This document shows positions 1 through 6,976 of a DNA stretch of 50,697 bases, piece after piece (positions within the stretch are counted from its first letter, which is position 1; every line of letters begins with the position of its first letter). The notes under the pieces are model-generated. The model saw nothing but the letters and a program-made list of their open reading frames with translations. It ran no database searches and was not told the DNA's origin. The DNA is taken from assembly GCA_944387115.1 (NCBI GenBank), contig CALXDR010000006.1, forward strand, positions 1 to 50,697, read 5' to 3'. Source of the DNA: an uncultured Oscillospiraceae bacterium (GTDB taxonomy: Bacteria; Bacillota; Clostridia; Oscillospirales; Oscillospiraceae). Both the position numbers and the translations under genes were made by a program.

Positions 1-213
1 CAGGCGGTGTTTCTCCTGCGCGCCTCCATCGCCCCTGCCCAGCTGGCCCCCGGTCTGGAGCTGGAGGACGGATACATCAAGGTGGACCACCGCATGGCCA
101 CCAACCTCCCCGGCATTTACGCCGCCGGAGACTGCACCGGCCAGCCCCTCCAGCTGGCAAAGGCGGTGGGCCAGGGTCAGCTGGCCGCCCACTATGCGCT
201 GGGCGTGGGCTGA
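1..213 (+). CDS. NAD(P)/FAD-dependent oxidoreductase, thioredoxin reductase-like (C-terminal end only)
   Basis: The frame is already open at base 1, so only the last 70 residues are present. They carry the end of a thioredoxin reductase-type flavoprotein: the motif [10 protein letters not shown], which in this family lies against FAD, followed by [13 protein letters not shown], the usual C-terminal helix. The enzyme would pass electrons from NAD(P)H through FAD to a thioredoxin-like or other small partner in the cytoplasm. The redox CxxC motif and the NAD(P) domain lie outside the window, so a true TrxB cannot be told from a related alkyl hydroperoxide reductase F-like or ferredoxin-NADP reductase-like protein. 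The family is fairly sure; the exact substrate is not. Confidence 0.75.
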   Translation, partial: QAVFLLRASIAPAQLAPGLELEDGYIKVDHRMATNLPGIYAAGDCTGQPLQLAKAVGQGQLAAHYALGVG

Positions 214-289
214 CTACCCCGTGTTTGTGCGATGCGCCAAACCCATTTTCCCACGCCGGCAACTTTTTTAGAAAAATCGCATATATCTC

Positions 290-318
290 TTGCAATCCCT
301 CCGCATAAATGGTAAGAT
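290..318 (+). promoter_or_regulatory. sigma-A promoter for the P-loop gene at 370
   Basis: TTGCAA at 290-295 and TAAGAT at 313-318 are separated by 17 bp. Transcription would start near 325, giving a short leader before the ATG at 370. The first gene ends at 213, so this makes the small P-loop gene an independent unit. Confidence 0.6.
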
Positions 319-369
319 AAGGACAAGCAAAGGGGGCCTCCCCCAGTCATATATAAAGGAGTGATCGTT

Positions 370-780
370 ATGGTCAAGGTGATTATGGGCCAAAAGGGTA
401 CCGGCAAGACCAAGCAGATGATTGATCTGATCAACACCGCAGTGGAAAGCGAGCACGGAAATGTGGTTGCCATCGCCCATGACTCCAAGCTGAACCTGGA
501 CATCAGCCACAAAATCCGCCTGGTGGATACCTCTGAGTATGACATTCCCAACTATGACGCCCTGCGCGGCTTCCTCTACGGCCTGTACGCCAGCAATTAC
601 GACATCACCCACGTGTTCATCGAGAGCCTGAACAAGCTGGTGCCCACTGTGGGCAATCAGGATGTGGAGCCCTTCCTGGACTGGCTGGAGGCCTTTTCCC
701 AGAAGTGCGGCATTAAGTACACGGTGTCCATCAGCGAGGACGCCGCCAATGCCAGCGAGGGTGTGAAGAAATACTTCTGA
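370..780 (+). CDS. small P-loop protein of unknown function
   Basis: This 136-residue protein begins MVKVIMGQKGTGKT, so a Walker A motif (GxxGxGKT) sits within the first 14 residues. A possible Walker B strand (HVFIESL) lies near residue 80. It is short for a P-loop NTPase, which normally needs about 150 residues or more, and I see no Q-loop, sensor or DNA-binding region. I do not recognise a named family. An in-frame GTG lies three codons upstream, but the ATG at 370 has AAAGGAG eight bases before it and is the better start. It has its own promoter and a downstream hairpin, so it is probably monocistronic. Nucleotide binding is inferred from the motif only. Confidence 0.8.
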   Translation: MVKVIMGQKGTGKTKQMIDLINTAVESEHGNVVAIAHDSKLNLDISHKIRLVDTSEYDIPNYDALRGFLYGLYASNYDITHVFIESLNKLVPTVGNQDVEPFLDWLEAFSQKCGIKYTVSISEDAANASEGVKKYF

Positions 781-803
781 GCACAAGCATATACACACGC
801 CTT

Positions 804-838
804 CATACCCGCCACGCCCTGCATGGCGGGTATGTTTC
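804..838 (+). terminator. likely intrinsic terminator after the P-loop gene
   Basis: CATACCCGCC (804-813) pairs perfectly with GGCGGGTATG (825-834), with an 11-base loop, and is followed by a short TTT run. The weak T-tract makes it a moderate call. Confidence 0.5.
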
Positions 839-923
839 CCATCACCTCTTCCCAATGCCTTCCACATGAAACAACACCCCTGTGTGCGCAAGCACTTGCC
901 CACAGGCTGACAGGAGGACGTTT

Positions 924-2519
924 ATGAAACTGACATTCTACGGCGCCGCCCGGGCGGTCACTGGCAGCTGTCATGCCATCCAGTGCGGAAACAAGCGCCT
1001 GCTTGTGGACTGCGGACTGCAGCAGGGTCAAGACGAGGTGGACAACGCCACCCTGCCCTTCCGCCCCGGCGACATCGACGATGTGATTGTCACCCACGCC
1101 CACATCGACCACTCCGGCCGCCTTCCCCTGCTGGTCAAGCAGGGCTTTGGCGGGAATATCTACTGCACCCGCCTCACCGCCCAGCTGCTCTCCATTATGC
1201 TCCGGGACTCCGCCCATATCCAGGAGAGCGAGGCCAACTGGGAAAACCAGAAGGGCAAGCGGGCTGGCCGGGAGCCGGTGGAACCCCTCTATACCCTGGC
1301 AGATGTGGAAAAAACCATGCGCCATGTGGTCCCCCTTGAATATGAGCAGGAGGTGCCCATCACCGACGGGGTGCGCCTGCGCTTTGTGGATGCAGGCCAC
1401 CTGCTTGGCTCTGCCTGCGCCGAGGTGTGGCTTACCGAGGCAGATCAGACCCGCAAGGTGGTGTTCTCCGGCGACATCGGCAACAAGGAGCAGCCCATCC
1501 TCCGCGACCCCCAGTTCATCCACGAGGCGGATTTTGTGCTCACCGAGAGCACCTACGGCGACCGGCTCCACGATGTGGAGGAAAATCCCGACTATACCGC
1601 AGACCTGGCCGCCATCATCGACCGCACCCTGGGCAAGGGCGGCAATGTGATTATCCCCTCCTTTGCCGTGGGGCGCACCCAGGAGCTGCTCTATTTCATC
1701 CGGGAAATCAAGGAATCCGGCATGGTGAAAAGTGCGCCCAACTTCCCCGTCTATGTGGACTCCCCCCTGGCGGCGGAGGCCACCCGCATTTTCTCCGGGG
1801 ATTTGCACGGCTATCTGGACGAGGAGGCCATTGAGGAGCTGAAGGACGGTGCGCTCTTCCTCTTCCCCGGCCTGTGCATCACCGAGAGCAGCGACGAGTC
1901 CCGGGCGCTCAACTTTGACCCCACCCCGAAGGTCATCATCTCCGCATCGGGGATGTGTGACGCCGGGCGCATCCGCCACCACCTCAAGCACAACCTCTGG
2001 CGTCCGGAGTGTGCGGTGGTATTCGTGGGCTACCAGGCGGAGGGCTCGCTGGGCCGCCGCCTGCTCAGCGGTGTGGAGCGGGTGAAGCTGTTTGGCGAGG
2101 ACATCGCCGTGCGGGCCAGCATCGTCAACTTCCACGGCCTGTCCTCCCATGCCGACCGGGACGGTTTGCTGGCCTGGATGGACGCTTATACCCCCAAGCC
2201 CCGCCATGTGTTTGTGGTGCACGGCGAGCAGGAGGTCACCCAGGTGTACGCCAAAACCCTCCAGGAGCGGGGCTTCTCCGCCCACGCCCCCGACCCCGGC
2301 GAGGTGTACGACCTGCTGGCCCAACAGGTGGTGCAGGCGGGCACGCCTCCCGCTGTCCCCCACAAGGGCGATCCCGCCCTCTCCCCTGCCTACCGCCGTC
2401 TGGAGGAGGCAGGACGGCAGCTGCTGGAGGTCATCGCCCGCAACAAGGGCGGCTCCAACAAGGATCTGGGGAAATTCGCCGACCAGATTCGTGCCCTTAT
2501 GGACAAGTGGGAGCGCTGA
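924..2519 (+). CDS. beta-CASP metallo-beta-lactamase fold hydrolase, probable RNA-processing nuclease
   Basis: This 531-residue protein has the zinc-binding motif HAHIDHSG (residues 58-65) of the metallo-beta-lactamase fold, an SGDIG motif, the beta-CASP stretch around SFAVGRTQELL, and late motifs SASGMCDAGR and HGLSSHADRDGL. This is the CPSF73-like group of bacterial and archaeal MBL proteins that cut RNA, distinct in length and sequence from RNase J. The C-terminal tail of about 60 residues (ARNKGGSNKDLGKFADQI region) is a charged extension. The ATG at 924 follows AGGAGG with ideal spacing, and I reject an upstream GTG at 882. The gene stands alone between two hairpins. Nuclease activity is family knowledge; its target is unknown. 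Confidence 0.88.
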   Translation: MKLTFYGAARAVTGSCHAIQCGNKRLLVDCGLQQGQDEVDNATLPFRPGDIDDVIVTHAHIDHSGRLPLLVKQGFGGNIYCTRLTAQLLSIMLRDSAHIQESEANWENQKGKRAGREPVEPLYTLADVEKTMRHVVPLEYEQEVPITDGVRLRFVDAGHLLGSACAEVWLTEADQTRKVVFSGDIGNKEQPILRDPQFIHEADFVLTESTYGDRLHDVEENPDYTADLAAIIDRTLGKGGNVIIPSFAVGRTQELLYFIREIKESGMVKSAPNFPVYVDSPLAAEATRIFSGDLHGYLDEEAIEELKDGALFLFPGLCITESSDESRALNFDPTPKVIISASGMCDAGRIRHHLKHNLWRPECAVVFVGYQAEGSLGRRLLSGVERVKLFGEDIAVRASIVNFHGLSSHADRDGLLAWMDAYTPKPRHVFVVHGEQEVTQVYAKTLQERGFSAHAPDPGEVYDLLAQQVVQAGTPPAVPHKGDPALSPAYRRLEEAGRQLLEVIARNKGGSNKDLGKFADQIRALMDKWER

Positions 2520-2540
2520 GCCTCCCCATCCCAGCCGCAG

Positions 2541-2580
2541 CTTCGCCCCATCCCGGCGCACCTGCCCGGGTGGGGCGAAG
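2541..2580. other. stem-loop downstream of the MBL gene
   Basis: CTTCGCCCCA (2541-2550) pairs with TGGGGCGAAG (2571-2580), and the inner bases CCCGG and CCGGG can extend the fold. There is no T-run after it. It may stabilise the 3-prime end of the mRNA ahead of the stronger hairpin at 2586. Confidence 0.4.
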
Positions 2581-2585
2581 TATTG

Positions 2586-2640
2586 GCGCAAACAGGCCCC
2601 CGGAGTACAACTCCGGGGGCCTGTTTGCGCTGTGTGTTCT
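2586..2640. terminator. 20-bp perfect hairpin between convergent genes, probable bidirectional terminator
   Basis: The arms at 2586-2605 and 2611-2630 are perfectly complementary over 20 bp with a five-base loop (TACAA). The hairpin sits between the stops of the MBL gene (+) and htrA (-). The T-richness on the + side is weak (TGTGTGTTCT), so termination is inferred mostly from position and stem strength. Confidence 0.6.
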
Positions 2641-2652
2641 ATCGCGTGGAGC

Positions 2653-4164
2653 TTACCAGCCCCGGCCGCCAAAGAAATAGCTCCAGGGGTCAATGACCAT
2701 GCTGCTCTGGCTGGGCTCAGGGTCCTGGGTGCCGCTCTGACCTCCCTGATTGGGGAGCTGCCCCTGTCCCTGATTCCCCTGCTGGCTCTGACTGCCCTGG
2801 GCAGTCTGGTTGTCCTGCTCATCAAAGGTCATGGTGAGGGTGAGGTACTCCCCGGAACGAAACACGGTAAGGGTCACGGTATCGCCGGCGGTATAGCTGT
2901 TTTTCACCGAGGACATCTGAGCCACACCGGTGATGTCTGTGTCGTCAATCTTGGTGATGATGTCCCCCTGCTTCAGACCGGACGTCTGAGCACAGGAGCC
3001 CTCCTCCACAGAATTGACATACACACCGGCGGGCCAGCCAAAGGCCTGCATATACTGCTGGCTGATATCGCTGACCTGAATGCCCATGTAGGGCCGTCCG
3101 GTGACATAGCCATACTGGATATAGTCGGTGATGATGTTGATCACATCGTTGATGGGAATGGCAAAGCCAATGCCCTCAATGGCGGCGTCAGACGAGCTGC
3201 CGTTGTTGGACAGCTTTGCGGAGGTAATGCCCACCACCCGGCCGTAGCTGTCAAAGAGAGGGCCGCCGGAGTTGCCCGAGTTGATGGTGCAGTCGGTCTG
3301 AATCATGTTGATGACCGTGCCGTCGCTCATGGTCACCGAGCGGTCAGTGGCGGACACGCCCCCGGAGGTCTGGGAGAAGGACAAGGTGCCCAGGGCATTG
3401 CCAATGGTACACACCGTCTCTCCCACCACCACATCGTCGCTGTCACCCAGCACCACGGGCTTGAGCCCGGTCACACCGTCAATCTTGAGCACCGCCACGT
3501 CGTTGAGCTCCTCGCCCCCCACCAGCTTGGCATCGTAGCTCTCTCCATTGTTGAGGGTGACCTTGATGGAGGTGGCCCCGTCAATGACGTGGTAGTTGGT
3601 GACGATGTAGCCATCCTCGCTGATGATAAAGCCCGACCCTGCGCCGCTGGCCTGGTACTGGTAATAGCCCTGCTGAACCACCGCCTGCACGGTGATGCAC
3701 ACGCAGGAGTCGGCGTAGGCGGCGTAAATTTCGGACAGGCTCATGGGGGTCAGGCCATCCGCCTGCCGCACATCCACGGGGGTGGGGTCCACCTTGTTCT
3801 GATAAATCACAGTGCCGTCTCCATCGCCGCCCCGGTTCACGGCGCTGTACACTGCCGCACCGCCCACGCCTGCCGCACCGCCCACCAGGGCACAGCACAA
3901 CACCAGAGCCACCGCACGGCCAGCACCCTTCTTCTCCTTCTTGGGCGCCTGGCCCATGCCCGGCGTGTTGGAGAAGTGATAGGTGGTGCTGCTCTGGCCT
4001 ACGAAGCCCTCCGAGTACCCGCCGCTGGCGTAGCCCCCATCGGAATAGCCGTTGCCGCCGGGGCATCCGCCGTTGCCGCCATGGCTGTCCCCACTGGCAC
4101 ACCCAGTGTCATTGGACGGGTTGTTGTTGCCCATGCCATTCTGATTGTCGTTCATATCATACAT
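2653..4164 (-). CDS. HtrA/DegP-type membrane-anchored serine protease with PDZ domain
   Basis: This 503-residue protein has a cytoplasmic Gly/Asn-rich head (residues 1-80), one transmembrane segment (about 82-108), a trypsin-like domain with triad His192 (in TNYHVI), Asp222 (in NDVAVL) and Ser299 (in GNSGGP), then a PDZ domain (GIQVSDIS to about 440) and a Gln/Gly-rich tail. It should degrade or refold damaged proteins outside the membrane, as HtrA/HtrB do in Bacillus. The ATG at 4164 has AGAAGGAGTG just upstream; the open frame extends further but into repeat DNA. A single promoter-like site and the hairpin at 2586 suggest a monocistronic gene. The low-complexity cytoplasmic head is unusual next to Bacillus HtrA. 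Confidence 0.92.
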   Translation of the reverse strand: MYDMNDNQNGMGNNNPSNDTGCASGDSHGGNGGCPGGNGYSDGGYASGGYSEGFVGQSSTTYHFSNTPGMGQAPKKEKKGAGRAVALVLCCALVGGAAGVGGAAVYSAVNRGGDGDGTVIYQNKVDPTPVDVRQADGLTPMSLSEIYAAYADSCVCITVQAVVQQGYYQYQASGAGSGFIISEDGYIVTNYHVIDGATSIKVTLNNGESYDAKLVGGEELNDVAVLKIDGVTGLKPVVLGDSDDVVVGETVCTIGNALGTLSFSQTSGGVSATDRSVTMSDGTVINMIQTDCTINSGNSGGPLFDSYGRVVGITSAKLSNNGSSSDAAIEGIGFAIPINDVINIITDYIQYGYVTGRPYMGIQVSDISQQYMQAFGWPAGVYVNSVEEGSCAQTSGLKQGDIITKIDDTDITGVAQMSSVKNSYTAGDTVTLTVFRSGEYLTLTMTFDEQDNQTAQGSQSQQGNQGQGQLPNQGGQSGTQDPEPSQSSMVIDPWSYFFGGRGW

Positions 4165-4224
4165 AGAGATCACTCCTTCTGATGCTCTGTGGTTCTGACT
4201 TTCTACACCATACGATACATTACA

Positions 4225-4253
4225 ATTATGTCCAGATTGTGACGGGAAATCAA
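4225..4253 (-). promoter_or_regulatory. possible promoter of the htrA gene
   Basis: On the minus strand, TTGATT (4253-4248) and CATAAT (4230-4225) are 17 bp apart. A separate TATAAT at 4263-4258 lacks a good -35 box. No CtsR or CssR-like site is obvious. Confidence 0.4.
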
Positions 4254-4290
4254 ATTGATTATAAACAGTGGCTGAAATTTTGCTGAAAGA

Positions 4291-4427
4291 GAAGTGCTGA
4301 GCCGTCGTGAGCAGGCTGGATGGACCGAAGTGAGGGATAAATTCCAGGGCGGGCGTAGCCCGACCGAATTTGTTCCGAGTCGGAGGGAAGTCAAGCGTTG
4401 CGGAGGGGAGCGAAGCGTGACAACAAA
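4291..4427 (+). repeat. structured repeat, array A, full unit A1
   Basis: This 137-bp unit starts GAAGTGCTGAGCC and ends near GCGAAGCGTGACAACA. Helix B (4334-4344 with 4366-4376) pairs over 11 positions with two G-U wobbles, and a small hairpin GGGC-GTA-GCCC (4351-4361) sits inside it. Helix A is imperfect here because the 5-prime half resembles unit 4 of array B while the 3-prime half resembles unit 2. The unit lies upstream of htrA and downstream of the AI-2E family gene. Confidence 0.85.
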
Positions 4428-4496
4428 GAAGTGCCGAACCCCCGGAGTAGCTCGGATGGACCGAAGCGAAGGGCAAAACCCAGCCCCCACCCCCCG
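4428..4496 (+). repeat. structured repeat, array A, truncated terminal unit A2
   Basis: It begins GAAGTGCCGAACC, exactly 137 bp after A1, and keeps the central GGATGGACCGAAGCGA motif. Then it departs into AGGGCAAAACCC and a C-rich end that touches the stop codon of the AI-2E family gene at 4497. The last unit of array B ends in a similar way. Confidence 0.75.
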
Positions 4497-5657
4497 TCAC
4501 TCCTGCCGTCCGCTTTTGAGCATCGCCTGCACATCCCGTGCCGCCAGCCCCAAATCATCCAGGGTGGGGCGGAACACCCCCAGCTTGCCCAGGTTGATGA
4601 ACACCAGCAGCAGCAAGGGGCCCACCACCATGCCCAGCACACCCCCCAGGCGCATACCCACATAGATGCCCACCAGGGACAAAATGGGGGACAGTCCGGT
4701 CTGGTCGCCCAGGATTTTCGGCTCACACAGCCTGCGAAACAGGGCAATGATGCCCCAAATCACCATCAGCTCCACTGCACCGCCGTACTCTCCCAAAATC
4801 AAATCCACCACCGCCCAGGGCACCATCACTGTGCCTGCCCCGATGATGGGGATAAAGTCCAGCACCGCCAATCCCGCCGCCAGCAGCAGGCTGTACGACT
4901 GTCCGATGAAGAAAAAGCCCACCATCAAAATGACAAACACACCCAGGGAGAGGAGCAATTGGCTCTTGATATAGCCGCCGAAGGCCTCCACAAAGAGCCT
5001 GCGCACCGTGCTGCCAAAAGCCCGCACATCCGCCGGAGCCCGCTCGGCCAGCTGAAAACGCAGCCGGGGATAATCTGCGGTGATGAAATAGCTGGCAGTG
5101 AGAAACACCACTGCCCCCACGGAGAAGCTGGACACCGAGGCCACCACATTGGGGGCTTGTCCCGCCATTTTCGTAACCCAGGCGGACAAATCCAGCTCCT
5201 CAATCCAATGCACCACCGCCTGGGTGATGTCCTCCCCCGTGGTCATGACCTGGTGAGGGAGCAGACCGCCCAGCAGATTATCCAGCCAGCTGGACACACT
5301 GTTAAAGGCGCTGGCGGCGGCATCCCGCAGCGTCTCCCAGTTTTCAAACAGCGCTCGAATCTGGGTAATCAGCGCCCAGCCCAATCCAAAGAGCACCCCG
5401 CCCGCAGCGGCAAAGAGGAGGAGGAGCACCACCATGGAGATGGACTTGCGGGAAATGGCCAGCTTGCGCTGGAGCCAGCGCACCAGGGGATTGAGCAGCC
5501 AGGCCACCACCAGCGCCAGCAAAAAGGGGTAGAACAGGGACACCAGCGGGGGCGCCGCATAGTACAGCACCAGCAGCACTGCAATCAGCAGTACGCCCCG
5601 GATGCTCAAGCGGCCCCACAGCCGCCAGCGTTCCCGCCAGGACAGGGGTTGTTCCAT
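4497..5657 (-). CDS. AI-2E family transporter (YtvI/TqsA-like integral membrane protein)
   Basis: This 386-residue protein has about eight hydrophobic segments in the layout of the AI-2E exporter family: paired N-terminal helices (GVLLIAVLLVLYYAA and LFYPFLLALVVAWLLNPLV), a long soluble loop with amphipathic helices, then the conserved PIIGAG region and C-terminal helices ending VGPLLLLVFINL. Members include TqsA (autoinducer-2), the sporulation protein YtvI and Na+/H+ antiporter-like proteins, so the substrate is open. The ATG at 5657 is preferred over a GTG at 5666 because GAGGTG lies seven bases before it. It follows the AEC gene by 63 bp and may be cotranscribed with it. Its stop codon abuts the terminal repeat unit at 4496. 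Confidence 0.85.
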   Translation of the reverse strand: MEQPLSWRERWRLWGRLSIRGVLLIAVLLVLYYAAPPLVSLFYPFLLALVVAWLLNPLVRWLQRKLAISRKSISMVVLLLLFAAAGGVLFGLGWALITQIRALFENWETLRDAAASAFNSVSSWLDNLLGGLLPHQVMTTGEDITQAVVHWIEELDLSAWVTKMAGQAPNVVASVSSFSVGAVVFLTASYFITADYPRLRFQLAERAPADVRAFGSTVRRLFVEAFGGYIKSQLLLSLGVFVILMVGFFFIGQSYSLLLAAGLAVLDFIPIIGAGTVMVPWAVVDLILGEYGGAVELMVIWGIIALFRRLCEPKILGDQTGLSPILSLVGIYVGMRLGGVLGMVVGPLLLLVFINLGKLGVFRPTLDDLGLAARDVQAMLKSGRQE

Positions 5658-5720
5658 TGCGCACACCTCATTTTCATCAAAAGTTTCCGCCGCCGGATGG
5701 GGGCAGCGGTTGTATCACAT

Positions 5721-6653
5721 TCACCCGCCGCACAGCGCTCTGGCCGCCAAAGTGACCACAGGCAGGGTGAGAATGCACAGCAGGGTGGAGAGGGTAACCA
5801 GCTTGGCGGCCAACGGGGCATCCTTCCCCAGCTTCTGAGCAAACAGACTGGTAATTCCCGCCACAGGGCACCCGGCAAGGATGACCGCCGCCAAAAAGGT
5901 GGGCTGCGCCAGGTGAAAGGGGAGGAGCACCGCCATAGTGATCAGGGGTACAACCAGCAGCTTCAGGGCCGAGACAAGGTAGAGCCGCCCATCCTTGAGC
6001 AGGGAGGGCAGGGATACCGCCGCCATCTGCGCCCCGATAATCACCATCGCCAGCGGGGTGTTGAGGGAGCCAAGATAGCCCACGGCCTCCATCACCGGGT
6101 CGGGCACAGGCACCTGAAGGAGGAAGAGCAGTATGGCCAGCCCGAAGCCCACCACACCGGGGTTGAGCAGCCCCTTCTTCACCGACACCTCATCCTTGCC
6201 CCCAATGAGGAGCATCCCATGGGTCCACACACATATATTAAACACTGCCAGGCTTGTGACAGTCAACAGCATTCCCTCCCCCTGGAGTACTGCCAGAATG
6301 AGGGGAATGCCCATAAAACCTGTATTCCCGTAAATGGAGGCAAAGCGTAAAATCCCCTGCACCCCTTCGGCGCTGCGCCGGAAGCACAGCTGCACCAGCA
6401 CCATATTCAACACATAGGTGCCCACCATCACCCCGGCGGCGATGAGCAGCTCACGCAGGGTGTCCGGGGTGGGCTGCTGCTGTAGAAATGTATCTATGAT
6501 AATGGCGGGCGCCACCACATACAGCAGCAGGGTGGACATCTGCGAGAGGGTCTGCTGGGTCAGCATCCCCCGCTTTGCCATAAAAAATCCCACTGCCATC
6601 ATCAAAAATAGGGTGAGGACGCTGCCGCCCACAACCTGAATCTCGTGCCACAT
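5721..6653 (-). CDS. AEC family transporter (auxin efflux carrier-type permease)
   Basis: This 310-residue protein has about ten transmembrane segments. The N-terminal repeat includes GFFMAKRGMLTQQTLSQMSTLLLYVVAPAII broken by short loops, and the C-terminal repeat includes VPLITMAVLLPF and AGCPVAGITSLFAQ, both typical of the AEC family. Bacterial members are secondary carriers, some for malate or other organic acids; the substrate here is unknown. AAGGAGG lies just before the ATG. A strong minus-strand promoter (6765-6737) reads into it, and the AI-2E family gene follows, so the two probably form one transcription unit divergent from the ABC exporter. Confidence 0.88.
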   Translation of the reverse strand: MWHEIQVVGGSVLTLFLMMAVGFFMAKRGMLTQQTLSQMSTLLLYVVAPAIIIDTFLQQQPTPDTLRELLIAAGVMVGTYVLNMVLVQLCFRRSAEGVQGILRFASIYGNTGFMGIPLILAVLQGEGMLLTVTSLAVFNICVWTHGMLLIGGKDEVSVKKGLLNPGVVGFGLAILLFLLQVPVPDPVMEAVGYLGSLNTPLAMVIIGAQMAAVSLPSLLKDGRLYLVSALKLLVVPLITMAVLLPFHLAQPTFLAAVILAGCPVAGITSLFAQKLGKDAPLAAKLVTLSTLLCILTLPVVTLAARALCGG

Positions 6654-6736
6654 CTTGTTTTGCCTCCTTGCCTGGATGTCACGCCTCGCCTGTTCACAAC
6701 GGCTCGGACGCTTCTTATGTCCAGAAATACCCCCCT

Positions 6737-6765
6737 ATTATAATCCCCGCCCTCTGAATTGACAA
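6737..6765 (-). promoter_or_regulatory. sigma-A promoter for the AEC transporter gene
   Basis: On the minus strand TTGTCA (6765-6760) and TATAAT (6742-6737) are 17 bp apart. The -35 hexamer shares bases 6760-6764 with the -35 of the opposing promoter. Confidence 0.65.
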
Positions 6766-6787
6766 TCACAAGGGAACACGATATACT
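6759..6787 (+). promoter_or_regulatory. sigma-A promoter for the ABC exporter gene
   Basis: A consensus TTGACA (6759-6764) is followed after 17 bp by TATACT (6782-6787). Transcription would begin near 6794, leaving a leader of about 180 bases before the ATG at 6977. Confidence 0.75.
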
Positions 6788-6793
6788 AGAGAA

Positions 6794-6976
6794 TCCATGG
6801 GATATTTTCGTGCAAGCTTCCAAGTGGGGCGCTGTGCGCAAAAGCTCCCAGGGTAATCCACGGGACCCCGCCTTGCACAGTCATTTGCTCCCAGCCGAGC
6901 GTGCTCCCCACCTCTCTGGGCCGGTGCCAACCTCACCGAAGGGCGTCCCATCTCAAGCAAAGGAGCGTGTGAACCA
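6794..6976 (+). other. long untranslated leader of the ABC exporter gene
   Basis: This 183-base stretch has no gene I can support. GTGCAAG (6810-6816) can pair with CTTGCAC (6872-6878), enclosing a GC-rich segment. I do not recognise a riboswitch. An ATG at 6797 opens a frame that overlaps the ABC gene but has no ribosome-binding site. Confidence 0.35.

Noticed and set aside
657-2825. Long antisense open frames (for example 657-2825 minus, 4398-6350 plus, 12244-14199 plus, 24820-27456 plus, 47334-50663 minus)
   Set aside because: Each lies opposite a well-supported gene and has His/Gly/Gln-rich or Val/Gly-rich low-complexity translation. This is the usual shadow of GC-rich third codon positions.
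4164-4500. Longer N-terminus for the HtrA protease
   Set aside because: The open frame extends through the repeat and the promoter-like region. The ATG at 4164 has a strong ribosome-binding site.
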